Shown here: positions 21,601 to 33,566 of the stretch, one piece after another
Layout of the letters: every line of letters begins with the position of its first letter
Position numbering within the stretch: position 1 is the stretch's first letter
Source: Diphasiastrum complanatum
Taxonomy: Eukaryota > Streptophyta > Lycopodiopsida > Lycopodiales > Lycopodiaceae
Direction: 5' to 3'
Length of the DNA stretch: 64,000 nucleotides
Assembly (NCBI GenBank): GCA_029204225.1
Contig: CM055097.1
Span: 1,471,414-1,535,413 of the forward strand
Program-made: the position numbers and the translations under genes
Notes under the pieces: generated by a model
Databases searched by the model: none
Told to the model about the DNA's origin: nothing
What the model saw: the letters and a program-made list of their open reading frames with translations, nothing else

Positions 21601-22566
21601 AGTGGTGGTAACAATCTAGATATAGATGAAATCAAGATGGCACTCAAAAGAGAGTTTGAAATTCAAGATCTTGGTAAACTTCATTATATCTTAGGAATAG
21701 AGATTATTAGAACTTCTAAATCTACATTCATATGTCAAGAAAAGTATGTTAACTCTATTCTAAAAAGGTTTCATATGGAAGATTGTAAAGTTGTTTCTAC
21801 TCCTATGGAATCAAATGTAAAGCTAACTACAAGAAGTAATGAAAGATCCTTCAAGGACATTACTCTCTATAGAAAGCTAATAGGATCTCTTATATGGTTA
21901 ACCATCACAAGACCTGATCTAAGCTTTGTGGTTGGTAAACTAAGTCAATTTATGCAAGATCCTAGTGAGGCTCATTGGAAGCTAGGAAAGAGAGTACTTA
22001 GATACATCTCGGGATCTAGAGATTTTGGCATCTTGTATGGAGGTACTACACCTAACCTTTGTGGATTTTCAGATTCAGATTTTGCAGGTGATCAAATGGA
22101 TAGGAAGTCAACAAGTGCCTTTGCAATCTATCTTGGAGATGGAGTGGTCTCATGGCTATCAAAGAAGCAACCAACTATCTCTCTATCTTCCACCGAAGCC
22201 GAGTACAAGGCATTAACAACATGCACCAAGGAGATTCTTTGGATCAAGAGGATGTTATTGGATCTTCACTTGATGGAACCAGAGAAGACTCCAATCATAC
22301 TTTGTGATAACCTTTCAGCCCAAAGCTTGGCAAGCAATCCTGTTTTTCATGCAAGGAGCAAGCACATTGAGATTGCTCACCATTTTGTGAGAGATCAAGT
22401 CATTGCCAAAGAGGTGGAGCTTCAACATGTCTCTTCAAAGGAGTGTGTGGCTGATATCTTCACCAAACCATTGGGAAAGGACCTATATTTAATGCATAGA
22501 TCTAATCTTGGAATGTGCTCAAAGACTATGTTGAAACTAGCATCCAATGTTGAAGAGGGAGTGTGA
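18613..22566 (+). CDS. Copia-2 Gag-Pol polyprotein
   Basis: 1317 residues without interruption. Order: Gag (SSSNYSTWKVRMESLL, residues about 17-32; LKSLF/VTNELL-type helices), CCHC knuckle CFYCGIKGHFANEC (about 250-263), aspartic protease WWIDSGASSHM (about 307), GAG-pre-integrase VWHKRLGHPNFKSL (about 440), integrase zinc pair CEHCALSKSH, catalytic HSDIH, DDFSRYTW, RSDNGGEYTS (about 566) and NGVAERKNRTL, reverse transcriptase with DVTNAFLNG and LLIYVDDIIL (about 990), RNase H DSDFAGD (about 1155), SLSSTEAEYKAL, HIEIAHHFVRDQ. The TGA stop (22564-22566) lies in the first bases of the 3' LTR. It is translated as one frame, as usual for copia; the protease is expected to cut it. It appears fully functional. 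Confidence 0.95.
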   Translation: MASNGGIMLESSERLSSSNYSTWKVRMESLLELNELMDIVAEIEERPLTLQEQQRFDKKAKRSLHIIKMNVTNELLKEVGKCQSASEAWNALKKLFESKSTSRVLTLRRQIFSSRQREGESAHAFILRVKSLSDDLACIDENIKDGEIVQVMLNGLLNEHANLVQSFAIQRVLPSVVDLQEILLAEEHRLQSKLDGASLQGGGEEAFFTKGKFKGKGKGKGKWSKGGNFDHDDHSSSSSSTKNNKSKFKCFYCGIKGHFANECYKKKREQGERQGNLTIDEEEHNTCESLVMTSSLLANIDDNDPWWIDSGASSHMTRHKEYFTSLKSYEGEGNIIYTANDGQCDIKGIGTIPISLSTNRKANLENVLYIPSITKNLLSVSQMIDKGLDVEFIGDACLISKCGSLIAQGRRHGKLFKLDACVISNHEGCMAREQLTNQEVWHKRLGHPNFKSLEVMAKKELVLGLPKSLVANNSVCEHCALSKSHRLAYSRSTSRSKEAFQLVHSDIHSSSTTSNGGAKMYATFIDDFSRYTWIYLLKSKDEVFAAFVKFKNEMENQFNTKIKCLRSDNGGEYTSNRFKDFCIAHGIKREMSSPRTPQQNGVAERKNRTLCECAKAMRLHANLAKSFWGEALACANYLCNRWTSASLDGKTPHEVLYGRRPSVKHCRIFGCTCFVNITLDDRTKEDPSSKKGVFVGYSEVSKAYKVYIPSTKKVVISRDVIFHEENVSNVVDVDVDVPTNHHDVQDVLDEDGDATPKQTSRKTQRQRAKPSRLTYDEKGKQVVDNSNFAFLTSFDEPTCVGEAIQKKEWIQAMDHEHQALIKSNTWRLVKLPKDKKAIGCKWIFKIKTNQDGSINKYKARLVAKGYAQEYGIDYDETFAPVAKMVTIRILISLATLYDWDMWQMDVTNAFLNGDLEEDIYMEQPEGYVSHDEPNHVCYLQKSLYGLKQAPRSWYAKLNSFLLSQNFVMSEYDHSLYFRLNENDITLLLIYVDDIILSGGNNLDIDEIKMALKREFEIQDLGKLHYILGIEIIRTSKSTFICQEKYVNSILKRFHMEDCKVVSTPMESNVKLTTRSNERSFKDITLYRKLIGSLIWLTITRPDLSFVVGKLSQFMQDPSEAHWKLGKRVLRYISGSRDFGILYGGTTPNLCGFSDSDFAGDQMDRKSTSAFAIYLGDGVVSWLSKKQPTISLSSTEAEYKALTTCTKEILWIKRMLLDLHLMEPEKTPIILCDNLSAQSLASNPVFHARSKHIEIAHHFVRDQVIAKEVELQHVSSKECVADIFTKPLGKDLYLMHRSNLGMCSKTMLKLASNVEEGV

Positions 22567-23216
22567 AAATCGTCAACATTTCCTAGCTAGTTTGAGACCT
22601 AAATTGGCTAAAATTGTAAATAGTTTTGGTTCTGGAGTTTTGCACGTGTGAACCAGGCCACAATGTTTTTATTTACTGTATTTTTTCAGTATGATGAAGT
22701 GTCAAACTTCATACCCTTCAAAATGAGACCATTTTGATGTATTTTGGTCATATAAGCCATTTTTAGCTATTTTTCCTATATAGGGAATATCTAGGGTCAA
22801 GTACCTTCTAGAGAGAGGAGAGAGAGTCATCTTCCTCATCCATAAATAGTAGGGAAGTCGTGGAGAACAGGTTGGAGAAACCTTTTGTATGCTTCATTGA
22901 GATCAATAGATCATTGTCATTGTTTCTTCCTCCATTGAGAGCATTGTTGTGTGTATTGTCTTCAAGCTATTGTGTATGATCTTAGGTGCTTTCCAAAAGT
23001 GGTAGGCTGATGTATTATGGACTGTATAATGCTATTTTGGGCCGCACTTGATGTTTATGGAAGTTTCCATTTGTGATAAATGCTTTTTGATCAAGTTCTT
23101 TGCATTCTAGGTAGCATAGAATGTGTTGCCAATTCCTAGCTTATGTAGTTTGGAGTGCAAGCATTCAAGCCAATGATCTTGGAGTTTAGATCCACTTAGG
23201 ATCTGTATTTTTCACA
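22562..23216 (+). repeat. Copia-2 3' LTR
   Basis: 655 bp, visually identical to 16786-17440; followed by GCATC, the target duplication. Confidence 0.93.
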
Positions 23217-24422
23217 GCATCCACATACTCATTTGGATCTACTTTATAGATGCCACCAGATCTAGATCCTAATGCAAGTATCTCATCATTCTTCTTGATA
23301 GTGCAAGTATCAACATTGAATTTTACATCAAGGCCATTATCAAGCAATTGGCCAACATTAATAAGATTCTTGGTAATCTTAGGTACATAAAGAACTTTAG
23401 AGGATGCAAGCTTCAAGGGAATGTTCCCTATGCCTTCAATAGGACATTCAAAATCATTTCCAGTGTATATTGATTTCTTGACTTCATCATAAGGTGCAAT
23501 AGAAGAGAAAGAGTCCTTGGAGCTACACATATGTGAAGAGGCTCCACTATCAATATACCATAGGCCGTCCTTCTTGGAAGGAGTAGATAAGAGATCCCTC
23601 TCCATCACTTGCAATAGTGTCTTCCTTCTCATTGGTAATGTTGGCTTGCTTGAGTTGATTCTTCTTCTTGAAGCAATTGGTGGCATAATGACCTTTCTTG
23701 CCACAATAAAAGCACTGGATCTTCTTCTTCTTGAGCTTGGATGATGAAGCATTAGAGGAATCATCTTCCTTCTCATCTTTGTCTTTGGATTTGACTTTGT
23801 CCTTGCTTGAGGATTGTTGATGTTGGTTCTTGCTCCTCCCTTTGTGCTTATCCTTGGCAAAGAGAGCTTTGCCATCATTATGAGTGAGAGAAAGCTTGTC
23901 CATCCTCAAGAGCTTGTACTATTGTCTTGATTCTTCCAAAATTAGCACACTTTGGAGAGCCTCCAAACTTGGTAGCTCCTCCTTAATGGCATAGGATTGG
24001 ACAAGGTTATCAAATTCACTTCTCAAGCCATGGAGAATGACTTGAACTAGCTCATTTTGATTGATGGAATCACCAATACAAGCAAGTTCTCTATGAATAT
24101 CTTTTACTCTCAAAACATAACTAGATGCACTCTCATCACTCTTTTGGCTATTTTGAAAGATTTGATTCCTAAGAGTGAGAAGCCTAGAGGTATTGTTAGC
24201 CTCATAGATAGTCTTGAGACAATCCCAAGCTTCTTTGGTTGTTGTACAAGTACCTATCTCCCTCAATATCTCATTAGAGACATTCATCTTAATGTAGTGG
24301 AGAGCCATCCTAGCCCTCTTTTTGTATTTTTGAACCTCTTGAAGAACTTGTGGTTCTTCTTCAAGGCCAAGAACTATGTCCATCACATCTTGAAGAATCA
24401 AGATGGACTCCATCCTCATTTA
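23186..24422 (-). pseudogene. Copia-1 Gag and protease
   Basis: Read on the minus strand (the first about 30 bases of the listed span belong to Copia-2's LTR): Gag 24419-23919 (ALHYIKMNVSNEILREIGTC, LLTLRNQIF), then a frame with the CCHC knuckle CFYCGKKGHYATNC (about 23720-23680), then the protease frame LWYIDSGASSHMCSSKDSF (about 23575) and KSIYTGNDFECPIEGIGNI, ending at Copia-2. An in-frame stop after EESRQ and frame changes near 23880 and 23600 break it, so it is inactive. Confidence 0.85.
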
Positions 24423-25243
24423 AATTGAATAGTTTGAAGTGGTCAATCTTTCACTTGGTTCCAACAAGGATGAACCCATTGAAGACATTTGAAGTGAAGA
24501 AAACTCAAATGATGAACAATAAATGTTGCTACACACTCTCAATAGGATCCAATAATAGAGTACTATCTCTTCCTATGAAAGATCTTGCAACTATTTGTGA
24601 ATTGATTCTCACTAGCTACACAAATCTCTCTAAAACAAGATCTAATTCACATCAAATGATGGAGTACAGGCAAAGTTAGGATCAAACACTCTCAGCACTT
24701 GTGAAGTACTCTAAGAAAACAAATTTGACTCAAATACAATGATATTGCATGAAACAAAATGGCTAAGATCTCAAAATAGTGCCTAGATCACATATAGATG
24801 AGATTGGCAAGCATACAACTATGATTTTGGATCAACCAAGCAATCTCTTGACCAAACCAAATGTGTCCACCCAGGTCTAGGTGCCCTACCTAACCCTCTT
24901 CAAAAGCTTATAGCTTCTGATTGCTCAACCAAATGGAATGAAACTGATTGCATCAGAAACTAGACAAAAATAGCTTCAAAACAAGCTATCAAGCAAGATA
25001 AATGGATCAAGCATGAGAGAGAACATCCAAACTGAAATTGGATGTTCCTCACACATGTCTGAGCACCTGATTCCGTATAGTACCAGGTCAGACCCAATCA
25101 ATGTCCTTTTGATCTCTTTTGATCCAAGATTGAACAAGATAGCTAGGAAAATGGGCCTTGACAACTTCTAGCTCAAGATTGATGAAAATTTTTCACTTAG
25201 ATGGATCAAAATGCATGGTAACCTCAGGTAGGCTCTGATACCA

Positions 25244-25978
25244 TGTTAAATTTCACACGAGTGGATTGTCCACTACATGTACTTGTAATCTCCTAAGGTG
25301 TGTAGATGCACCAAGATCAAGACTAGATTGAGATTCAAGATCTATCTTTGATTCTATGGCAAAAACACATTACTACATGCATTCAATCACTTCCAACTCT
25401 CACTCACATGTGTGGGAAGTATTAAAAAAATAATCTAAGTAAAAACAAGCTGCTCTCCTCGGGTAGAGAGAGAAAAAGCATCATGAGCTCTCGGGTAGGG
25501 AGAGAAAGCTAGAAATCCAATAACTCACAAAATCCATAAAATCACCAAATCAATTAGCTTCAAAAATGAGTACAATGATACTAGTAGATCCACGAGCTAC
25601 CACTATGCTTAACTATGATTGGACCATACTTTGTCACCTCTTGATCCTATTGGACCATTGATCCATGCACCTCTTAATTCTATTGGACTATATTCAAGCA
25701 GACCTCAATTTCCTATTGGACCTCACAAGGTTCCACCTCTAAATCCTATTGGACCTCTTGGAATTCATCAAACAAAAGCTTTACACTTGTCTACACTCTA
25801 ATTGGCACGTGTTTATCCTCTTACTCTATTTTGGCTCAATAGTGGCATTACAAGTGGAAATGCATAATTTGCCATCTATGCCAAATTTATTCCTATCAAC
25901 ATCCTACACCTAGATGCTTGATGTAAAAAACATAAGACCCCTATATCTAACATAGATAATCTTTTTCAATTTTTCACA
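25244..25978 (-). repeat. Copia-1 5' LTR (735 bp)
   Basis: Followed on the minus strand by TGGTATCAGAGCC (25243 downwards). Differs from the 3' LTR at a few percent of positions. Confidence 0.9.
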
Positions 25979-26006
25979 GAATCCCGTAGATAATCAGTAT
26001 TTATAT

Positions 26007-26507
26007 TTATAAAGTCACTTTCCTTATAAGAAAGTGACTGATGTCCTTAATAGCTGACTGAACGGAGAATGATGAAAAGCGAGGGTCAGCAACTGAAATT
26101 TCATCATCATCTGGGATCTGAACTAACAGAAAAAGTACGAAACCACTCTGATATTCAACCAATCGACATTTCTTGTTGCAATAAGGACATAGTGAACTGC
26201 TTTTGAAAAGATCAAACAATTTGGTGAACATTCTATCCAGTCTATGTCTGAAAGCTGGGAAGAAGTGAACCGAATCAGTATAATGCATGTACTGGAGTGA
26301 ACCTATGGAGAAAATAGGCTTACTAAGTATATATCTGAATCTAACATAATGTTGATAAAAAACGTCAGAATTCGGTTGTGCAGTCCTGAAAACATGTTGA
26401 TATGGCCTGAATAGGCTGTGGAAGTAGTCCAGATTTTCAGTAATCCCAAATTCACTAAGAAATGAACTCAAGCCTGAATCTCGTGAGAATACTGAGGAAG
26501 AGGCCAT
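26007..26507 (-). CDS. Gene A copy 2: N-terminal exon
   Basis: 166 residues from ATG 26507, opening MASSSVFSRDSGLSSFLSEF as in the other copies. A later part, DRMFTKLFDLFK followed by CPYCNKKC, aligns with copy 3 NRRFTKIVSDFK followed by C. The CPYCNKKC pair suggests a small zinc site. The open stretch ends near the Copia-1 insertion (25979), with a possible GTGACT donor just before the stop. Divergent from gene B copy 2. Function unknown; no intact methyltransferase motifs were found in this copy. Confidence 0.55.
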   Translation of the reverse strand: MASSSVFSRDSGLSSFLSEFGITENLDYFHSLFRPYQHVFRTAQPNSDVFYQHYVRFRYILSKPIFSIGSLQYMHYTDSVHFFPAFRHRLDRMFTKLFDLFKSSSLCPYCNKKCRLVEYQSGFVLFLLVQIPDDDEISVADPRFSSFSVQSAIKDISHFLIRKVTL

Positions 26508-27342
26508 CGAAATAAAGTGAATATCGCACTTGTGCGCGAGGGAGACGAGAAAGAAAACTAACTATCAAGATGCCGCAGAAGAGAGATATGTACAACTCGA
26601 GATACCGAATATCGCACTTGAGCGCAAGTAGGTGTCGTTGAGTGCAAACGGTCAACAAAGCGCACGCACAAGAGCGATATGCCACGAATTTCGATAATGG
26701 AAAAAGGTAAAAAATTAATCGGTTTTCATGCCATTTATACTAAATTTTTGCACGTGCGGTCAACGGTCAATGGACAGGTGTCTACTTTCGATTCGACTAC
26801 AGCTACTGGCACGTGCGAGGTGACACCTGGACACATGTGAAATGACAACTAGACACGTGTCGCGTGTTCATTCATGTGCTCGAAAAGACGTGTTGCTCTA
26901 TCATTTGCTCGTACAAATCCCACACGTGTAAAGTGACAACGTGACACGTGTCGCTCTGTCATTTGTTCGTACAACTCCCACACGTGTGATTGGACATTCT
27001 TTCGCACGTGTGAATTAGGATATAAAATCACAAACTTCGATGAATTTTTTTCACTTTTTTTTTTTTTGCTCCGCATATCGCACTTGTGCGCGTCCTTCAC
27101 ACTCGAATTTCCACCTACCGCCTTTCATGCGCACAGGTCCGATACACCTGCCTACGTGTCCCCCTGTATCGCACTTGTGCACGTTTCTTCAGAACTAATA
27201 TCTTTTTGTTATATTCAGCTCGCACAGGTCCGATATACCATACGTTCCTTCCATACATATCGGTCCTCTGCGAGATTTTTGTCACCTTTCTATTCTCATC
27301 CTCCCCGTCGCGCGCAAGTCCGCTATTGCATAGTACACATCC
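26508..27342. promoter_or_regulatory. Divergent promoter region of genes A and B, copy 2
   Basis: Layout as in the other copies. TATAAAT for gene A (26740-26731, minus) and TATAAAA for gene B (27021-27027, plus) face outwards around a G-box cluster (26745-27015; ACACGTGT or GCACGTGC many times). Outside them, in the presumed leaders, the bipartite motif takes the form ATATCGC-ACTTGT-GCGCG: 26519-26538, 26608-26626, 26665-26680, 27073-27092, 27129-27145, 27166-27182, 27221-27239, 27256-27274, 27310-27327, in both orientations. The N6 spacer (ACTTGT, or rarer variants) differs from the ATGATG-type spacer in copies 1 and 3. Confidence 0.65.
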
Positions 27343-29164
<1,822 letters not shown>

Positions 29165-29391
29165 GATCAGAACATATATAGATAGCATAGAAAAAAAATA
29201 CATGTATAGAATTCATAGAAAAATATACATTTATATATCAAATGTTGTTCCATTTTATGAATTTGGGAGCACAAAATACATGTACTGATGTCCAACTTGG
29301 GCTTTCATTTATTGAATGAAAGAGTGTATACACAGATTTTTACTAAAGTTTATTTGAAACTATTGTTCTCCCACAATGGTGATTGTTGTAG

Positions 29392-30044
29392 GTAGATCTT
29401 TGCAGCACGTTATCAGCTCTTGTCTTTTTCGCATTCGTGACATGACAAATATTAGTGATTGTGCAATTGTAAATCATGACATTGGCTATGATTTTGTTCT
29501 ATTTTGACATGGCAATAAACATAAAGTACTTACGAGTCTTCCGTTGATGATAAATCTGAAATATGTTGGTAGATTGGTTTGTAATAGCATGAGCTCTGCC
29601 ATTCACTTATGCATGATGGATATAAATCTGAAAGAAGAAAACAATGTTGAAGCATTTAAATCATAATCTGAAGAGCATCAATAAAGAAAATCACCTATGA
29701 TTGCCCTAGAGTGCATATGTTTTGATATACTTACAATTACATTTTTGATGATCATGAGGATTGATATCATGTACTTTGATTTCTGAATGCATATATACAT
29801 GTTGTACTAGGACTTCTAATATAGATTGGCCTCCCGGGGTAGTCTTAAACTCCAAATTTTTTGCTTTCCAATAAGATTTGTAAGTCATTTTTGCTCTTTT
29901 CTTTTGTTGAAAATTGCCCTTTGATGATGGATGCAGCAATACCCATGAGTTCTTCATATATTTTGTTGGCTTCCAGTTATCAGCTTCATCTTTCTCATTG
30001 TAAAGAATCACAGAATCGATTGTAGATCTGGGTCTCCTTGCCAT
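29392..30044 (-). pseudogene. Gene C copy 2: internally deleted
   Basis: ATG at 30044-30042 begins MARRPRSTIDSVILY. Exon 1 (to 29735) holds LLHPSSKGNFQQKKRAKMTY and VQHVYMHSEIKV..NPHDHQKCNCKY, closely matching copy 1. Exon 2 (29627-29534) opens YLYPSCISEWQS and closes YFRFIINGRL, but about 700 bp found between these points in copy 1 is missing and the frame shifts. A basic tail like the copy 1 third exon follows (about 29450-29392, MRKRQELI). Convergent with gene B copy 2. Function not recognised. Confidence 0.6.
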
Positions 30045-30583
30045 TGCTATTTTCAAAGCTTGGGCGCCAAAAATCTCTCTGATATGATACTTAATTTCAA
30101 TTTTTCGTATCACATTTGATCTAATGTGAATGCCAACATAGTCACAGTTACTGCATATACCATATTTTATGTAATTGTACATACTATATTTCTATAGCTG
30201 TAACTAGTATAGTTAGAAAATTTCATTACACTAACCAGCATAGTCAAGTAAATTTTACTTGAGGTATTGACGTCAGGCAGATTAGCACGTGTCAGGCAGG
30301 AAGAAGAAACCAATGGGATACGTCCATGCTGCCCGGACACAAATTTCAAAGTTTTCTATATTGCATTTTTATTTTTTAGTTAATTTGAACTACATTACAT
30401 AGATTTCAAATCTGTGCATTTTGATTGGGCCTGGTGACGGTCGAAACTAAAGAAAAAAAATAAAAGTATCTTTACAAAGGGTCTTTTTGATATTGAGATC
30501 TCCTCTAGTGATAGATTGAAAAAAAAAATTAGAAGGCTTGGAGATTAACCTTCAATGAATGACATCAAAACAAGAAAACGAAT
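30045..30583. other. Spacer upstream of gene C copy 2
   Basis: AT-rich. The TTTTACTTGAGGTATT block near 30250 and a CCAAT (minus) resemble the gene C copy 1 upstream region near 4330. No gene seen. Confidence 0.4.
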
Positions 30584-31160
30584 TTGTTTACCTACGGTAA
30601 AATATTGGCGAAGACATACACAACCATTTTAAATAAGTCTTCAGAGGGAGATATTCAAGAACTACTTCTGCATCCAACTTTTCAGGAGTTGTCATTTAAT
30701 ACTGTTGAAAGCAATCTTGTTTCTAACATTCGTAACACCCTCAATCAAATTAAGGTGCTCCATTCAGTGAATGAACTCTTCGTGAATAGATCTTTTCTTG
30801 TGATGGTACTAAATAAAGTTGATGGCACAATGAATCTCCCTCATTCAAGAATTGCAGGTGCTTTTGGGTATTCATCGCATAAATATTGTTGTAGCCAGTT
30901 CTCACCTTAACATTAAGGACGATGAGGAGGTTCTGCCCTTGAGTGCCTGTCAGAGATAGTTGCCTAGAGGTAGCATAATTACGGCTCGGGTCAAGGAACT
31001 GGTGTATGCCTTTTGGAGCTCAGAAACTCGAGTGTCCTCCAACAAAAAAGACATATGCCGACAGAGGATTGGAAGAAAGAGTGTTGTCAGGCATCTAGTA
31101 CATCTTTCTTGACGACACTCACGTTCTTTCTTTTTTTGGACTTTTGGTTTTTTTTTGGAG
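30584..31160 (+). pseudogene. Transposon protein N-terminal fragment
   Basis: An open stretch 30584-30865 (HPTFQELSFNTVESNLVSNI) leads to a possible acceptor GCAG before VLLGIHRINIVVASSHLN. After an in-frame TAG (about 30957) the frame continues ARVKELVYAFWSSETRVSSN, KKDICRQRIGRKSVVRH, then by a one-base shift LLDDTHV. The string VxAFWxxxTRxSxNxxD..R.R.G....H resembles, from memory, N-termini of a poorly described transposon protein family. It ends in the GGTAC-rich repeat region. It may be the front half of the DDE gene whose back half lies at 10339-12114, or unrelated. Confidence 0.35.
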
Positions 31161-31219
31161 TGTGTATCTGTAATGTTTTATTACCTTATGTCTCATTTTC
31201 ATTCTAAAATCATCCAAAT

Positions 31220-32040
31220 TGGTCTACTGAGATTTAGAGTGTGTACCATTTTATTTTAGAATCTACAACATTTGGTTCTATTTTTTTAGATTTCGTCGTA
31301 TTTGTAGTTTGCACACGTCCCAATTTGGTCTTTTTGGTACTATTTTAGTGTTGTTACACCAATTGGTAGTATTACTCCAATAGTCGGGTACTAATTTTAC
31401 ATATTTTGTACTATTTTTGTGTTGGTAAAACTCTTGAATACAAAAGAATGGTACTACAATAACTTATCATGTACCAATTCTGATCCTTCTTACTACCTAA
31501 TTAGGTTCTCTTATAGTAAGTGTCTCATTTTTATCTTAAAATCTACCAAATAGGTACTATTTACCATGTTTTATGGATAAAACTATTAAATTAGGTACTT
31601 TTTTTATTATATTTATTTGTGTTCACAGCTCGCATACAATCCCTTGTGGTCTTTTTGGTACTATTTTAGTGTTTTTTACCAATTGGTGGAATCTAAGCTT
31701 TAGTTACTACCAATTTTACAAGATTTGTACTATTTTTGTGATGCTCAATGCATGTTTTTGAAACTTTTGAGTAGCAAAGATTGATACTATTTGAACCTAT
31801 CATGTAACAATTTTGATCCTCTAGACTACCAATTAAGGTTCTTTAACTTTCTGCATGTGTAGTACTTTGGTACTATAAGATGCTTTGGTACTTTGGTACT
31901 ACCTTTATATGATGCTTTGGTACTACTTGCAAGTACTTTTTATCTTTTGGTATTACTTGTGTATGATACTTTAGTACTACCTATATATAATGCTTTGGTA
32001 CTACCTGTAGGTACTTTCTACCTTCCTGGTACTACCTGTG
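31220..32040. repeat. Degenerate TTTGGTACTAC repeat region
   Basis: About 0.8 kb of AT-rich sequence with the motif TTTGGTACTA (variants TTGGTACTACCTGTATATGA) many times, densest at 31850-32040. It abuts and probably truncates the 3' end of gene A copy 3. No gene seen. Confidence 0.75.
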
Positions 32041-33566
32041 TATGATATGTCTGCCTTTTTCGACCGCACATACACCGCTTGTCCCGCTACCATTAAACAA
32101 ATCCAAAATCCAGTTAGCTGGATGAGAAAACATGTCTATCAATTTATTTACAAGTTGTTGTGGCTTTTGGTGTGGAGAAGCCATAGAACCAGTCATGGGA
32201 TTTTTTAACTTTTTTGTCACTGTAGGAAATTTGAAATGGTTGTCAAAATCAATACTTCTTGCAATGTTGTATTGTAGCATTGACCTCTTTCCATCGGTTG
32301 AAAAATAGCCGATAGAGAGATATTCAATCTCATTACAAAGTCGAGCTCCACCAGAATTTCTTACATTTGGCTTTAGTTGCAATTAATAAAAAAAAATGAT
32401 TAAAAAATGTTTAATCCAATTGGTAGAAAATATTCAGAGTAGAGAAACATATTATTGTGCTTGGGCAAAAGTAAACTAGTTACTTACCAAATTGCATTCT
32501 TGATGCCTGCATTGCAAACTTCGAGAAGCGCTTTGTGCACACCAACTTGTTGCCAATTGGAGTGGAATACCACTATCCTCCAAAGTGGAGCTAGAGTGAC
32601 CTCCAGGAAATTAGCAACAACTTCCTTCATCTCAGTGTATTTAAAAGGGCAATCGTCATTCAACAAGCCCACCAATTTGAAACCATAACGAATGTCAGCA
32701 ATGCAAAAAGTGTATGGTCTTTTTTTCACAAACTTTGTGATTTCTCTTGTATCGCCTTGCTGAATTGTGTAAGAACAAGTGGGGGTCATCAATAGACTTC
32801 GAGACAAATGTCTCCTTCGGATCTTCATCGACGCTCGTGTCCCCAGCCTGATGACTTTCCCCTTTCCTTTTCTCAGCTTTTGTTTTTTGAAGGTGGGTCC
32901 TAAATTTCTTAGAAAGCTGCCCACTCTTCTTATCTTCATAACTCTAAAAAAAAATACAAAATTGCATATGTTAGAATAGACTTATGCTTAGCATGGATAA
33001 ATTCCTCGGAATCATAAAGGGCCTGTCATTAGTAAGGGTCAATAGGGGGCCACATTGTCCAATGTCCAAGATAGCACTCAAGGCGTCGTCAACAATAGCT
33101 AACTCTGATATCACAGAATCAGTTGATGATGAGGAACCCTCAATGCTTAGCCTCGAAGTTCCTGCCTCCTCAGGAACAAGAGCAGAAAGATAAACACAAA
33201 GCCCATGCCCTCCTGCAAAAAGTGACATGATCGATTGTGCTGGTCACAATGGACCACACGTTTAAAATCACTCACTATTTTTGTGAATCGTCGGTTGTGG
33301 CTTTGCTTTGAAGATGGTTGGGCAAGTACCAGATCATGGAAATGGATCAATCGTAGATTATCCATTATCAACATAGATTGATTCAGACTATCATAATACT
33401 CTTTATACAATGCTGGAAAATAGGATTTATGTTTTGATCCAAACCTCTCGATATCAAAAGACATATTGAAATACATCTTATAGTGACATATTTAGTTACC
33501 AACACTGGATTCAACGAGGAAGGCGTGCAACGCAGAATCAAAAGTATTAGAAGATGAGACAGCCAT
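32032..33566 (-). pseudogene. Gene A copy 3: N-terminal domain plus N4/N6-type DNA methyltransferase domain
   Basis: ATG at 33566-33564 (MAVSSSNTFDSALHAFLVES), then an exon from about 33458 (FDIERFGSKHKSYF..., NRRFTKIVSDFK), an Asp/Ser-rich stretch (about 33180-33000), a Lys/Arg-rich stretch (about 32930-32800) and the methyltransferase part. QQGDTREITKF leads to CIADIRYGFKL (32699-32679), in the position of the catalytic DPPY motif but altered. A second exon has HQKPQQLVNKLIDMFS (from 32172) and WILDLFNGSGTSGVCAVEKG (32103-32074 core), the AdoMet-binding DPFxGSGTT motif. Motif IV before motif I is the class beta order of N4-cytosine or N6-adenine DNA methyltransferases. Introns show it is nuclear, not contaminant. 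The C-terminus runs into the GGTAC repeat and stops at a TAG, so it is truncated. The changed DPPY motif may abolish catalysis. Confidence 0.65.

Larger units (their letters stand above)
16786..23216 (+). mobile_element. Copia-2: young, apparently complete copia retrotransposon nested in Copia-1
   Basis: The 655-bp LTRs at 16786-17440 and 22562-23216 look identical by eye and have the ends TGTGAAAA..TTTTTCACA. Target duplication GCATA/GCATC (16781-16785 and 23217-23221, one mismatch). Primer-binding site TGGTATCAGAGC at 17441-17452, purine tract GAAGAGGGAG ending at 22561, and one unbroken polyprotein. All parts for autonomous transposition are visible. Identical LTRs imply a very recent insertion. 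Confidence 0.95.
13349..25978 (-). mobile_element. Copia-1: LTR retrotransposon, split by Copia-2
   Basis: Minus orientation. LTRs at 13349-14086 (3') and 25244-25978 (5') begin TGTGAA..TTT and end ..AAATTTAACA. The flanks are a perfect 5-bp target duplication, GAATC (13344-13348 and 25979-25983). The primer-binding site TGGTATCAGAGC directly follows the 5' LTR (25243 downwards), and a purine tract AGGAGGAG (14094-14087) precedes the 3' LTR. The LTRs differ by several substitutions and small indels, so it is older than the element inside it. It landed within gene A copy 2, probably in an intron. Confidence 0.92.

Noticed and set aside
26519-27327. CRISPR-like or satellite array
   Set aside because: The repeated sites are irregularly spaced, occur in both orientations and lie in gene leaders; they fit binding sites better.
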